A stretch of 64,000 bases of DNA from Owenia fusiformis (GCA_903813345.2 CAIIXF020000012.1:9442432-9506431); one strand, 5' to 3'; positions 1 through 11,887 are shown, counted from the first letter of the stretch. The notes: generated from the letters alone by a model not told the origin. Numbers and translations are program-made.

Positions 1-207
1 GGAAAAAGGCTTGAACAAGTGAATATAAAACTCATTTTCTTGATTTTCAGATTTTCAAGTCGATGCAATTAAGATTTTTTAGGTGGAAGCCTCTTTAAAA
101 AGCCAATTTGTTCAGGCCCCCACTTGCTTTATTGGTGGTAAAATCATTTGTCTTGTTTGTTCTAATATAAATATATATTATATTATACAGCCATTTTTAG
201 GTGTGCT

Positions 208-397
208 ATATTACGATTTGCTATAACTGAAAAAATTAGTATAAGGTTAGTATTTGGTAAAAATGGCAGCCATGGCTATTCAATGGAATTTGCTACATTA
301 ATAATTTTTTATTTAGGTCAAAGAACTACACACCAGAACAGGCGTGCAGGGAATGATGATATTTTATAATCAGGGCAGTGTAGAAATAGTATGTAAG
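208..397 (+). repeat. Dispersed repeat with exon-like segment, copy 1
   Basis: This stretch matches 5030-5216 closely, with small indels. Both contain the same intron-like AT-rich tract with a TTTAG acceptor, followed by an open segment reading from about 317 that includes HTRTGVQGMMIFYNQGSVE. The product is not recognised. It could be an exon of a transposon gene carried in a dispersed repeat. That the two copies match is seen directly; the coding role is inferred. Confidence 0.5.
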
Positions 398-967
398 TAA
401 ACTCCACATACGATGTACCTGCTTTAATCACATGTGTTTTCAAATTTAAAATGTTAAAAAGGAGATCGGAAATATTGAACAATTTTAGGCCTATTGATTT
501 TTGGCTTGAAACATGAACTTCTAAATGTAAAATTTGCAATGTTTGTGTAGACATTAGAATACATCACAAACATTTGATTGTCCTTCTGATTTTTCTCATG
601 TTTTGTGCCTTATATTGTGACATGTATTAGGATAAAATAAGGTCGATAATGTTTAAAGTTCTGGGAGAGTCCAAGGCTTTTGTGACATGGAACTCAACAC
701 AACGTTATTGTCTAAAATAAACAGTAGTGAAGATTTACCTGAAGAACGAAATTCACCAAAAGGTAATAATTATATTATTATCAGAATATATGTGATGAAA
801 ATGCTGCCTATTTTCCAAAATCCTACTTACTTACCCTTTTAATTCTATAATATTCATGCCCAACTAAACACTCAACAATAAACTTCCATTTAGACTAGCT
901 GCACTATCAAGTATTATCAAATTGTTCCTATCGTTACAGGTAATATGCAAATTACTTGATATACATA
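398..967. other. No gene recognised
   Basis: AT-rich sequence with no coding, RNA or repeat signal that I can support. The open frame on the minus strand here lies across the repeat and shows no family features. Confidence 0.5.
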
Positions 968-969
968 TA

Positions 970-1472
970 CTGTACGCCCGGTATTATTCGCGTGCGATTA
1001 ACTTTCGTGCTTTTCGCGATGGTGTTAAAATCGCGAAAAATTATCGTCGCGAAATTGCCAATTAAATCCCCGGGAATTTGTTATTACCCGGGGCTCTGAT
1101 GCATTTCGTTTTGTGTCTAGTGTTATTGGGCGATAATTGGATATCCACTATCTTCAGGACTTCAGTAATGTCCATTTTACGTTGGCTGATTCGGCCAAGT
1201 ACCACCAGTAGGCCCAATAATGATATTGATGACATGATTGCAAATGAAGTGCAAATTGCAAAAGATAACATGATGTCCAATTCCAAACGCGGAACATATA
1301 AGGTGTATAACGATGCAGAAAGGGCAAACATAGCCCGGCACGCATTACTGAATGGCAATTCAAGCGCTGCTAAACACTTCAACTTGTGAAATTCGCGAAA
1401 TTTAATAGCCGCGAAACCGTGTTTTCGCAAAATTCGCGAAATTAAAGCTCGCGAATAATACCGGGTGTACAG
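970..1472. mobile_element. TA-flanked inverted-repeat DNA transposon, deleted derivative
   Basis: The left end begins CTGTACGCCCGGTATTATTC and the right end is its reverse complement with one change near the tip (CTGTACACCCGG...). A TA dinucleotide flanks each end (968-969, 1473-1474), the target duplication expected of Tc1/mariner/pogo-type elements. The subterminal regions are unusually rich in TCGCGA-type motifs (GCGAAA, CGCGAA) on both sides. It is only 503 bp long, so it is non-autonomous, but it still carries a transposase N-terminal remnant (1078-1389). Confidence 0.8.
1078..1389 (+). pseudogene. Transposase N-terminal helix-turn-helix remnant
   Basis: The last third of this frame (residues about 69-103) contains SKRGTYKVYNDAERANIARH followed by ALLNGNSSAAKHFN. 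This resembles the N-terminal DNA-binding segment of pogo-like transposase-type proteins from invertebrates (consensus roughly KRGKYxxYxxExRAKIGxYAxENGNxxAxxHF). The first two thirds show no known domain. The frame sits entirely inside the inverted-repeat element 970-1472, so it is most likely what is left of the element's own transposase after internal deletion. No catalytic DDE residues are present. Family assignment is from pattern memory, not a search. Confidence 0.5.
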
Positions 1473-1639
1473 TATTCAGATTATATTGTATTGTATTGTA
1501 ACCTTTATTACTACATTTTAGTGTGAGAGTAAAGTATATTTAGTGATTATTTACAAAGTAAATAGTTGTTAACCGCATAGCGACATCTGTACTATCTTAC
1601 TATAACTGATTATTAGAGCATGTGATATATGGTCACAGG

Positions 1640-1765
1640 ACCATAATCTTTTTATTAAAACATAATATCGTGATCTCTTAATTAAAATGTAAATTCACGG
1701 TCTCTTAATGCAAATTTAATTTCGCGGTCTCCTAATTATTATAATATAACATCGCGAGCGATAGG
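1640..1765 (+). repeat. Degenerate short tandem repeat with TCGCGG/GTCTC motif
   Basis: About three imperfect units of roughly 33-35 bp, each with a core like TCGTGATCTCTTAAT, TCACGGTCTCTTAATG or TCGCGGTCTCCTAAT. A related string (GTGATATATGGTCA) occurs at 1621-1636 and again near 38909. Confidence 0.45.
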
Positions 1766-3640
1766 TCAGGAGTTCAAATCAATATGTGCCAGAGGCTACA
1801 ATTGGTTTCGCGGCAAAATTGGAATTCATGACGAGAACTACATCTAAATTTAGTAACAAAACTCACTTATTCGTGAATTCAAAAACAAGATGCAATAGCT
1901 GAAACTTTATAAACCAATCAAATCTGAAGGATTTCACTCAGAATAATCACATATAAATGAAACATCGAAATTGAATTAGTTGTTCTGAAATTCGTCACCT
2001 ACATTTTAGCCTAAATCGTTTTGATATCGAAGAGATGCTACTTTGACAAGATGCTACAATTATAGAAAGGTATGTGTCCACTGGGTTTTGCAGGATAGTT
2101 CATAATATCTAAACATTCATTTGATTTAGCTTTCTTGGTAATAATTTCAATGCAGTTTTGTAAGATATAAACTTAATTTCCACGTGAGAAAACCAATATG
2201 GCGGCTCAAATTTCTCAAAATTCATCAAAATTATTTATTTTGTTCTTCGGACTGAGCCTTACCGCCATAGATAAATAAATAACATAATTAGAACATCATT
2301 ACAATCAAAAAGTTTGATGCTTTATTTCAAAATATCGAATTTTGGCACAAACTGAATAGTTTGAGATGTATATCAAAACTTTGCAAATTGGTTCAAAATT
2401 TCAAAAAGAAACTGTTTATTCTAGGGACCAACCCGCTGTTTCACTATAATCAGTCCAGGTCAGGGAGTGATAATTCAGTTTGTCATTTCTTTTGGTAAGA
2501 CATAAAACACTTTATTTGTTTGTAGTTGGGTAACTATTTACCTTATCACAAACCCAGGTTACGTCCAAGGTGCACAAAGCTAATTGCAATTCAATTTTGA
2601 TTCGTTCTTGTGTATTTTGAGGACCAACCTATATAACTATTGATTTCGTCATAAAACACATGTAGACAACTGAATACATTTAATTGTCTTTTGCTTTATG
2701 TGTGTGAGCGACTAAATCATTTATCTTTATAAAAGTGTTATTAACAGGAGGAAGATTATGTTTATTCTACTTTCCTATCAGGTTATATCATGGGCTTTCT
2801 GTTGTATACAACACTTCCATAATTCAATATTTAATCCCATATTACAAGCATTTCTTCTAGTAATTTTCAACTATAATTATTTTAAGCCAATCCTATCTTT
2901 CAAAATTTGTCCCCAATCTTATTTCTATATTCCAAACTCCATAAATCATTTCCTATAAGATATATACCATGAATCATGCTATTTTGAATGTCTTGGAAGT
3001 TATATTTTGATGTTACTTTGTAAACTGTTATTCTCAATTATGTATTGTATTGTGTTGTTCATTATCAGTTATATTTTGTCGTAGAATGTAGAGTACAATG
3101 TTTGTCAGTCAGATTTTACATCAATGTTTCCCAATTTTACAAATATATTCATTTTACGAGTGCAATAAATTGAGTTATGAAACAACTATTTCTCTTGCCT
3201 GTGATAAAACGTTATAAATATAATCTAATTGATAGAGTATTATATGTTATTGAAATATGACATGATATGTCGATCTAATCTTCTTTAGGTCGATAATCAT
3301 AATTATTATTGTATAAATGTTGAACACATGTAAAACATTTCATATTTCTTATTCCAGGCCTGTGTGCCCTGTGTGCTTACTGCCTGTGTCAGTCAGTCAG
3401 TCTGTAAAATTTATATTTGATAAAACATATTTTATACTATTTTGATATTGAAAATAAATTGATTTATTGATATTTGAAATTTTATTTTGTGATTATTGGT
3501 TCAAGAGACTATGAAGCTATAATTGTAATCGACCCACATACACTTGCCCACTATCCTTCACATGCATATTTTAATTCGATTTACACTTAGTCATAGTTAT
3601 AGCTTTTTTGAAGAAGTATTTGCAGAATCATATAATGGAT
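1766..3640. other. No gene recognised
   Basis: Long AT-rich stretch. The open frame at 2758-2958 is rich in F, I, Y and L, as any AT-rich DNA would encode, and has no domain. Nothing else can be supported. Confidence 0.5.
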
Positions 3641-3770
3641 AATAGTGATATAGAAACGCAAGGAGATAAGCCAAGGTGTTGCAGCAACTATCATACATAT
3701 ATTTTTACATATCATTTATATTTCTTAGAGAAGTCGGACAGCTGTTTACCAAAGGTAGAATGAAATCTTT

Positions 3771-4767
3771 GTTTCATTAAAGAGATCAATGGAGTCATAG
3801 AAAAGGGTTTCATTAAAGAGATCAATGGAGTCATAGAAAAGGGTTTCATTTCAGAAGATGGCGTGGATCAGTCAGTGAAAATAGTCCTTAGAGGAGACTT
3901 CAAGTTTTTACTCTTCGCTATGGGTTTGTCAGGGGCCAAGTCGGATCATGCATCCGACTTGGATTACTGAATTACCACTACTTAATGTCAGCTCAAAAAA
4001 CATAGTGTTGGATGAGCTACACGTGTTATTGAGGATTGGAGGTTGCCTTGTCAAGAATATGGTGACATTTGTCACAACTGAAGACAGCAAAAAGCATAAA
4101 TTGAACAAAAGCAGAGGAACAAGCTCGAGGATATCATGGGATCCATTGGAGTTACTTTTAAAATATGGGACAAAAGAATGCCAACAATAGTTCGTCGGGC
4201 ATTTATGATTTCACGTTACTAATGGGAATTTAGATGAAATGCACAGTGAAGAGACTCCCAGAACATTTTGACAAACTAATAGACAAAGAAGCTGCAAGGC
4301 AGCTACATGCTCTTTGGACTCTATTCACTGAATTGTATTCTACTTTAGCTCAAACTTTCAATGACAGAAATGATGTAAAGCAGTTGCTTGAGAAATGTAA
4401 GATGTTTGTTCGGCAAAACAATAACATATACAACAATGACCTCAAAATGGAAGGATTTGCCAAACGAAACATTACTCCTTATATGCATGCTCTTGTATAT
4501 CATGTCCCCCATCAAATTTTGAGGCATAAGTCCTTTAAACAACTCGCAGGACAACATAGAAAAAACAAACAACATATTACGAAACATTCACATGCAGAAG
4601 AGCAACAAGATGTGTCAATATGCACCTTGAAGTGGAAAAAACTCAGCATCTCAAATGTAAAAAGAGGAACAGGACAAAAGAAAACCAAGAAAGTGGTTGA
4701 AAAATTCAATGATTGGTCTTTTAGCCTTATAGGTACAGGCGTACGCCGGCAGCACACTAAAGATTAA
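3771..4767 (+). pseudogene. Broken transposon-associated protein (KFLL...GLxGAxS family)
   Basis: Three pieces lie in order. Around 3771-3960 the frame reads GDFKFLLFAMGLSGAKSDHA, matching a motif common in a family of invertebrate transposon-associated proteins (DxKFLLxxLGLxGAxSxxxC). The piece 3990-4190 includes LDELHVLLRIGGCLVKNM, the usual LLHxxLRIxDxL segment. The piece 4234-4767 (177 codons) has the C-terminal pattern ALWTLFTELY ... NITPYMHALVYHVP. Stops and frameshifts separate the pieces and the WC zinc pair after GAxS is missing, so the gene is dead. A 36-bp in-frame tandem duplication (3771-3842) repeats 12 residues. The class of the parent transposon is not known to me. Confidence 0.55.
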
Positions 4768-5017
4768 AACATTATTTTGTGTAACATAAGAGGCATAAGA
4801 GAACGTAACATTGGGGGCTCATCCAGATGGTTGACATGTGATTATCCTTGCCGTCTTTGATGCTTTCGTGCAGATAGAGGTGCTTCAGAGACTTTGACTG
4901 ACTGTGGGTGAGATTTCCATTTTACACTTTAGATTTCCTCGATCAGCCAAGCACAGTCAAATTAGCAAAGTAGCCTAACATTATTTTGTGTAACATAAGA
5001 GGCATAAGAGAATGTCA
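4768..5017 (+). mobile_element. LTR-retrotransposon scrap with primer-binding-site-like sequence
   Basis: A 43-bp sequence (ACATTATTTTGTGTAACATA, continuing AGAGGCATAAGAGAA) occurs at 4768-4810 and again at 4977-5017. The first copy ends GAACGTAACA, the same ending as the LTR at 60.9 kb. It is followed at 4812 by TGGGGGCTCATCCAG, close to a proline-tRNA primer-binding site. The arrangement looks like LTR end, binding site and about 166 bp of leader, then the LTR end again. No coding is left. Confidence 0.45.
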
Positions 5018-5029
5018 CATTACATTCAT

Positions 5030-5216
5030 ATTATGATTTGCTATAACTGAATAATTAGAATAAGGATTTGGGTAAAAATGGCAGCCATGGCTACATGTAT
5101 TTGATGAAATTTGCTACACTAATAATTTTTTTTATTTAGATCAAGGAACTACACACCAGAACAGGGATGCAGGGAATAATGATGTTTTACAATGAGGGCA
5201 GTGTAGAATATGTGTT
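5030..5216 (+). repeat. Dispersed repeat with exon-like segment, copy 2
   Basis: Second copy of the repeat at 208-397. The acceptor-like TTTAG and the following open segment are kept with several substitutions. It directly follows the retrotransposon scrap. Confidence 0.5.
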
Positions 5217-6354
5217 TACTTTGTAAACATTGTTTATAAATAAATGTTAGTAAGGCCAGCCATTGCATTGCTTCGGCTCCACCCACAGTCATTCTGTAAT
5301 TGTCAATCACTTGACAATCGTTCAGAAACGTTTCAAACAATTGAACATCCATTCTAAACAGCCTCTCAAATAATAAGGGAATAATTTTTTGATTAGAATT
5401 TGTCCTTCATTATTTAGAAATTATTTGCAAGGGATAACCATGCAGACTAATTAAATAAGGTATTTTCAAGAACCTACAGATGGGGCTGTTGTTAATGATG
5501 TACATATGCTAAACAACATTGGATTTCATAATAAACAAACTTTATTTAGAGGTTATGTCACTATCAAGGCATATATGCCGGGGTCTCAGTGATATTGGTA
5601 TGCAGGTAAGGCCCGAAGTAAGGTAAGGCCCGAAGTAAGGTAAGAATCTATTTCAATATCTGAATACTGAAGATTCACTTAATTTGGCCCCGTATTAATT
5701 GATAGATTGAAAAAAACTGCCAAATTAAAATCCGCCAATTTTCGGACTTGTGTAAATTACATGTACAGATATAGTAATGTAAAGTAAACTTCAGTCCTGA
5801 ATCTGCCAAATTAAATAGACACCAATATTTGAAATTGGGCAAATTTACAAAAATATTTTATATTAGGCCAAGTTAAGTGTCTCAAAATAAGTGTATCTAC
5901 AGAACAATACATACACTGAGACATGATTGACATCATAAGGTGTCATCACATTATTTCCATGGGGTCTTTAATAAAACTTTGATATCTTGGACAGTTGGAC
6001 ACCTCAAAATCATTCCTTGGAATTTTTTAAAAGTTATCATTTTTAACTAGAGTAGAAAACAGCAAATTCAACAAACAAAATATTTTTAAATCTGTATATG
6101 TCACAAACAGACATAGGAAGACACGGATATATCAGAATTTCCAATGTAATATATCCTTCTTTTATAGAGAAAAAAAAATATTTCGAAATCTGACATAAGA
6201 CCATTTTGAATTTCCTAAACAAATAACTAGATGTCAGGTTATAATATGAGATACATGTGTATCAAAAATATACTGAATAATTTGAAAGTATTTTATTTCA
6301 TACTGATTTTCATAAGTCACCATAAAGATAAATATGTGATCAATTTACTTTCAG

Positions 6355-6486
6355 ACACTGAAAAGTGACAGCCTTGCTACAGTTGTAGCAACAGCCTGTC
6401 TAAGGAAAGAGGAGTGGGAACTTGTCACCAAATTATTTAACGATTTTGAAGGTGAAAATGCTCCAGAAGCATCAATTCCACAAAAG
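6355..6486 (+). CDS. Candidate internal exon, product unknown
   Basis: A TTACTTTCAG acceptor is followed by 44 uninterrupted codons (beginning TLKSDSLATVVATACLRKEE and ending EASIPQK) and a GTATAT donor. The composition is that of a real protein, acidic and mixed, unlike the F/I/Y-rich frames of the surrounding AT-rich DNA. It lies inside the foldback structure, so it may have been captured or may belong to the gene that starts at 7246. No domain is recognised. Confidence 0.4.
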
Positions 6487-6760
6487 GTATATAGTGAGTG
6501 TATAGAGTTATTTATTGGGAGGGATTCAATATTGGTTTTATTCCAAGGGACAATATGATATTTCCAGAGAATCCATATTTAATCCTGACCAGTAAATAAG
6601 ATTTTTATCCCATGATATTCATGGCTTTCTTCAGAAAATCGTAAGTTCAAAATCAATATCTGATTTTTGTATGAAACAAAACACGACTGCATGAGTGAGC
6701 GTAGCGAATGAGTGGAAATCAGCGATATACATGAGTGTTGTGTTGTTATCCCCGTTTTTT

Positions 6761-6975
6761 CAGGCACAGAAAAACTGACCCATCTATCTGGCACATCTTT
6801 CGTGCCAGGCACAGAAAATAAACCCACCTGTCTTGCAAATCATTTGTGCCAGGCACAGAAAAACTGACCCATCTATCTGGCAAATATTTCATGCCAGGCA
6901 CAGAAAAGTAACCAACATGTCTGGCAAGTGGGTTGTGTCAAGCACAGAAAAACTGACCAACAAATGTGGCAATTT
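6761..6975 (+). repeat. Minisatellite, 44-45 bp unit, about 5 copies
   Basis: Units start with CAGGCACAGAAAA at 6761, 6806, 6850, 6895 and (as CAAGCACAG) 6939. Units 1 and 3 resemble each other more than their neighbours (both continue ACTGACCCATCTATCTGGCA), suggesting an older two-unit repeat was duplicated. Confidence 0.75.
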
Positions 6976-7857
6976 TAATGTAAGTTCTACAAATATGTAC
7001 ATCATTAACAACAGCCCCATCTGTATGTTCTTGAAAATACCTTATTTAACTAGTCTGCATGGTTATCCCTTGCAAATAATTTCTAAATAATGAAGGACAA
7101 ATTCTAATCAAAAAAATTATTCTTATATTATTTGAGAGGCTGTTTCTATCTTAGGATATCATTCATTCAGTTTTTCGAAGGAGCGAACGACACACGAGAT
7201 TCAAACATTTTTCAAAGTTGATTATTCATCACAAACACAAACATCATGCCACCTAAAAAACGACATATTTCGTACCCTTCATCAGAACATATGAAGGAGG
7301 AATTGTCAGACATAGGCATAAAGATTAAGAAAAAGATTTCGCTCACAGCGTTGAGAAACTTGTATATTGACGATGTTATGAATGATGATGCTAACGATGG
7401 AATTAGATCTGAGGAGCAGAATGAAATCGAAATGGGCCAGTTATTTCTGAAGAAAGAAGAATTATCAAGGATCTCGAAAATAAGGTCAAAAATCTCACTG
7501 ACACCGTGAGTTCCCTTGTTAACCGAAAGAATATACCGTTCGCTGCTGGCTGAGTATTGTAACAGTAGCATGTTGTCATCACTGTTTGAAAGTCACTCTT
7601 AAGTAGTACTAAGTGGACCTACTAGGATAATAGTAGCAAAAGAAGTCATAAGTGGTCAATGTAAGGTATTCAGGTATCAAATATTATGGTAATATATGAA
7701 ACCTTAAGTGTACCATGTAACAGTTTTTACAGCAAATTAAATAATTGTTGTTTTAATTGATGTATTATTATCATTATTATTGATGTACAAAATCCGATTA
7801 AATTTATTATATGAATGATGGATTGAATTGTCAGAGAGTAAATGCTTGATTGTTTCT

Positions 7858-8229
7858 CAGCCGACATAGGTAACATGTTTGAGGTTGACACAAGTAGCAG
7901 ATATGTTGATCAGCCAACATAGGTAACATGTTTGAGGTTGACACAAGTAGCAGATATGTTGATCAGCCGACATAGGTAACATGTTTGAGGTTGACACAAG
8001 TAGCAGATATGTTGATCAGCCAACATAGGTAACATGTTTGAGGTTGACACAAGTAGCAGATATGTTGATCAGCTGACATAGGTAACATGTTTGAGGTTGA
8101 CACAAGTAGCAGATATGTTGATCAGCCGACATAGGTAACATGTTTGAGGTTGATGCAAAGAGCAGATATGTTGATCAGCCAACATAGGTAACATGTTTGA
8201 TGTTGACGCAAGTAGCAGATATTGTTGAT
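7858..8229 (+). repeat. 53-bp minisatellite, seven copies
   Basis: Seven units start with CAGCCRACATAGGTAACATG at 7858, 7911, 7964, 8017, 8070, 8123 and 8176. Units alternate CAGCCGACAT and CAGCCAACAT, later CAGCTGACAT, so the array grew partly by two-unit steps. The last two units are the most diverged. It lies in the first intron of the DETW gene. The spacers are not unique, so this is not a CRISPR array. Confidence 0.92.
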
Positions 8230-8499
8230 CAGCTGAGGAGCATTGTAGCTGCAACTCTTAAAAGGACCTCGGGTACAGTATAATGATCTTGTGATAGTTA
8301 TTTGATCTTATTATTGTATGTGTATTTACATCTATAGATTACAAATCTCAATTGATCAGTTGTATGCCTTCGTCATGGACGTGAATCAGAATGGTCTCCT
8401 AAAAACAAGTCAGAAAGGTGGCCAGAGGGTATTGTCTTCTGCTCCCCGAATGCAGGAAGTAAGTGTCAAGTCTGTATAGTAGTGCCAGAGTGCCAGAAT

Positions 8500-9100
8500 G
8501 CCAAAATATCTGGATGTATATCAAACCATATTAGACCTTTTCGATAAATTAAATAAATATTCTCAATTAGTTATTTTTATTATTTCTTTATTGAAATATT
8601 TTATAATAGTGCCTCTAGTTTATGCTCAAATATTGAAAAAATATAATTATATCGGGCAGTCTTTAAATTTAAACCTATTTTGATCTGCTCAAAAAGTCAT
8701 ATAGCCAAGGGCAATAATATACCAGGCTACTTAAAGCAACTCAAGTTATGACTGGGGTAGAACATAACTCTAATTAATGAAATAATCTATAGCAAAGGAC
8801 ACTCCTAGACATACCATGCCACAACTTGAAGAGATATATAATGCAGCTAAAGAATATTTGAGGTATCAATGTACAGTATCTTTATTTAGAATCATACCAT
8901 GTTAGATTTAATATTTCTTCATTGGGAAAAACATCTTATGCATCCTAGAACTGTTTTGACACATGTTGATTGAATTAACCTTCCAGGTATAGCATTTCTT
9001 GAAATGAATGAATTTAGTACATATGTAGGTATCTTCATATATAAAGAAAATGTGTTAAACTTAAATCTCCTAAAATATATAGTTGAATGTAGATAGAAAT
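8500..9100. other. Intronic AT-rich DNA, nothing recognised
   Basis: Lies between candidate exons of the DETW gene. The open frame at 8498-8683 has only F/I/L/Y-rich composition and no domain. Confidence 0.4.
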
Positions 9101-11081
9101 CAGAGGCATTGATTGTCACGAAATATTTGATTCAATAGGATGCTGAACAGAAAAGTGATGAAGATGCTGAAAATCAAAGAAATATGGAGGTAAGAAATTA
9201 ACTGAAGTTTGCTCATCATGCAATGGCAATATCTTATTATGCAAACTGCATAAGGTCTCCATATTGATGAATAAATCGATTTGATTTGATTGTTAAACAA
9301 TATTTCATGAAATAGCATACAGAGCAAGAAGATAATGGAAATGATGACACTCAAAGGAATATGGACAAGGAGGTGTGAAATTTACTGTATGTTATACCAT
9401 ATACTACATTGCTGATTTCAGATTTATGATGCCAGGAGAGGTGGAAAGATCCTCATATATCTAGATGAAACTTGGTGCAATCAGAACCACCAGCATAATT
9501 ATTTTTGGCAGGTAGTATAATATGATTATAAACAGTTAATCAAATGACATGGCCAAGTACTAAATCTTAACTTCGTGATTTTGTTACCATTGTCAATCAC
9601 CAGCCTTCAGCTGTGTAGAGCTACTCTGCAGCCCTGATCAGGTAAATGGAAACGTGAAATCTGATAAAAATGATTCATTTCTGTATTTTAATCTCACATG
9701 ACATATTGTTTTTCATTATTAGTGACACGTTTCTTTCATTGTCACAACCAATAACTGTTTTACATTTCAAGAGAATCTTCAGTATTTTGCCATAAAACAG
9801 ATAATCCGTGATTCATTGATACAATTAATAGCTTTAAATGTACAATTGCCTTTCGTACAGTGTATTGAAAAATGGTGTTAACTGAAACTCATAATTCTCT
9901 GTATGTTATATTTATAGGCTGGTTAGTTGTTATGATACTGGTAATATGGTAATACCCGGTTCTCTGATACTACAAATAGCCAATTTTGAGATGTTCTAGA
10001 TCTGATTGTTAGATATACATACTTAGTTTTTATATTTTAAACTACGGTTGATATTTAATTACAAAATTCTTATAAAACCCACAAGTTACACTAAATAATG
10101 CAAGTATGTTAGATAAATGCATGTATATTTCTGATCTTTCAAACTAATCAATCAAATTTTCTTCTGTAATTCATCTCTCAGATGAAAGTGAGGCAGAAGG
10201 CCAAAATATAGCAAAGACAATAGGTAACATGATCACAAATAAGACTCTTATAATTTAAAACTACTCTCCAATGTTATGAACTGTTTTATGTCTCTCATAA
10301 GCTGTTGCCGGCTGGGCTGTTTGTTTTATCATTACTCAATATTAGTGCAAAACAGGTTATATTTTTAATTGTATTTATTGTATATGTGATATATCTTACA
10401 GCGTGGGACTCAAATAATTATTTAACTAACTAACTGTATCAGGAGTGTATTCAAGAATACATTTGTCATGAATGTCTGGTCCTGATGAAATAGCAACTCA
10501 GTTGTGGACTCTACACATGAATGAACATTTTTCACTGTATTTGCAGTTAACTTTATTTTCTGTCCCCAACGTGCGATTATTTACCATCTTCATTGTATAA
10601 TTAACTATATTTCAGTGAGTGATCATGATTAGGGTTTTAGAGAGCATGGATTTCTATGCCATTAGAAATATGAAGTATAAAAAACAACATGCAGATAAGA
10701 AATCACAATAGTGTTTCAGTTGTCAACTTATTCCCATAATACTGAAATCACTATTTATGAATGGAAACAATTTTTCTTCCAAACACAGAATATTTTTCAC
10801 CCCTTAAAAGGTTTACTAATTCATCATTTTCATGTGTTAGTATGTTGTTTTTAAATTTCTCAAAATAAATGTATTAGTAAAATTGTGTTAAACTAAATTT
10901 AAAAAGTCATCCTATGACACCAGATACCGAAAAGGTTGACTTAAACACAGGTTGGGTCATATTCAAGCGAAATGTAAAGCAATCACAACCTCCCTCTGGT
11001 ACAGTTTTTTCTATGAGAACCAGGATTAAGACAACCAAAATCTGCCATTTGAACAATAGTTGAAAACATCAAGTAGTCGTA

Positions 11082-11880
11082 ATGATCTGTTCAGTAAGGG
11101 AATACAAAAGGAAACAATTAGTCATAGTACATTATCACAGAGTAAGGATAAACCATCCAATGTTGGGACTACTTAATTCAAATCCCAAGACCACTTCAGT
11201 TTACCATCAGCCTCATTACCCCTTATCAACAATGGAGTATAACAATGATTACCCACTTAGTATGGGCAGAGCCAATAAACATATTCCGCGGTCAGACAAT
11301 TCCCAACAACAGGTAGGGTTCCATTGGGTCACATGATTCAGAGCTTGTCAGAATATACTCCTGTCAATCAATTATTAAAAAGTGTCAGATCAGGGTGAGG
11401 GTGGGGTTTACAACAATAGTGCCCCAAATATATCTACAGGTACTGTAACCCATGCAAATTATAACTCAAGGCTAAATCTCACAAAAAGGATGTTAAGGTA
11501 CTTATGATGGCAGTACTAGCTTCAAAGATTACTTCGTCCAATTTAACTCAGCTGCCAAGTGTTACCAATGGGATGATACAAAACTAGCTCATTTAGGTAA
11601 CCATTTGAATGGGGGAGACACTTAGTGTTTTGACAAGAGTTAAAAATCAATCAATCAATTGAAATCAAAAATATGGGGTAGGAATGAAGATGCTGTGTCC
11701 CTTGCGTATGATATAAAAAAAGGTTGGTAAGATTGACATTCCCCAATTCTTCCAGCCAAGAAAAGGAGAGAAAATCTCTTGAAGGTATTAAGGATTCTTT
11801 GAATGACCATAACAGAGTGGTAGTGGTATGTCTTTGAAAAAGACCCCAAACTATAAATGATTCCCTACAATTGAACATCA
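11082..11880 (+). pseudogene. Ty3/gypsy gag remnant, copy B1
   Basis: The frame from about 11480 contains TYDGSTSFKDYFVQF followed by WDDTKLAHLGNHLNG. This is the gag capsid pattern (YDGxxxWxxYxxxFxxxxxxNxWxxxxKxxxLxxxLxG) of many invertebrate gypsy elements. Further on, 11660-11875 corresponds to the SLAYDIKRLVRLAFPNSS segment seen better in B2. Frameshifts and stops (for example after NGGDT) break the gene. No zinc knuckle or pol domain follows; the pogo-like remnant begins instead. Confidence 0.55.
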
Positions 11881-11887
11881 AAGTAGT

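Larger units (their letters stand above)
5355..7147. mobile_element. Foldback structure with about 150-bp inverted arms
   Basis: The arm 5355-5507 (from AAACAGCCTCTCAAATAATA to AATGATGTACATAT) is repeated in reverse complement at 6993-7147. The arms are about 90% alike by eye and enclose about 1.5 kb. The interior holds an exon-like segment (6355-6486) and a 44-45-bp minisatellite. Either a non-autonomous inverted-repeat transposon or a local inverted duplication would give this; clean target duplications were not found at the outer edges. Confidence 0.6.
7246..9511 (+). pseudogene. Multi-exon DDE transposase-like gene with DETW motif
   Basis: Candidate exons with GT-AG borders: 7246-7505 (start ATG of MPPKKRHISYPSSEH; a downstream frame is a heptad-like coiled coil, DLENKVKNLTDTVSSLV), 8338-8458 (40 codons), 9139-9189, 9316-9372 and 9422-9511. 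The fourth reads HTEQEDNGNDDTQRNMDKE, a diverged repeat of the third (DAEQKSDEDAENQRN), so those two small exons look duplicated. The fifth reads KILIYLDETWCNQNHQHNY, the hydrophobic strand plus D-E-T-W/Y signature of an IS630/mariner-like DDE fold found in many invertebrate transposon genes. No second or third catalytic acid follows. A one-base slip in exon 1 changes frame before the donor. Probably a decayed transposase; the joining of these exons into one transcript is inferred. Confidence 0.45.

Noticed and set aside
2758-2958. 66-codon hydrophobic frame
   Set aside because: Composition expected from AT-rich DNA; no other evidence.
7858-8229. Regular 53-bp repeat resembling a CRISPR array
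   Set aside because: The whole unit repeats with no unique spacers, and the DNA is animal. It is a minisatellite.
8069-8254. Minus-strand frame with repeating QPQTCYLC
   Set aside because: Only the translation of the minisatellite; no start context or splice signals.
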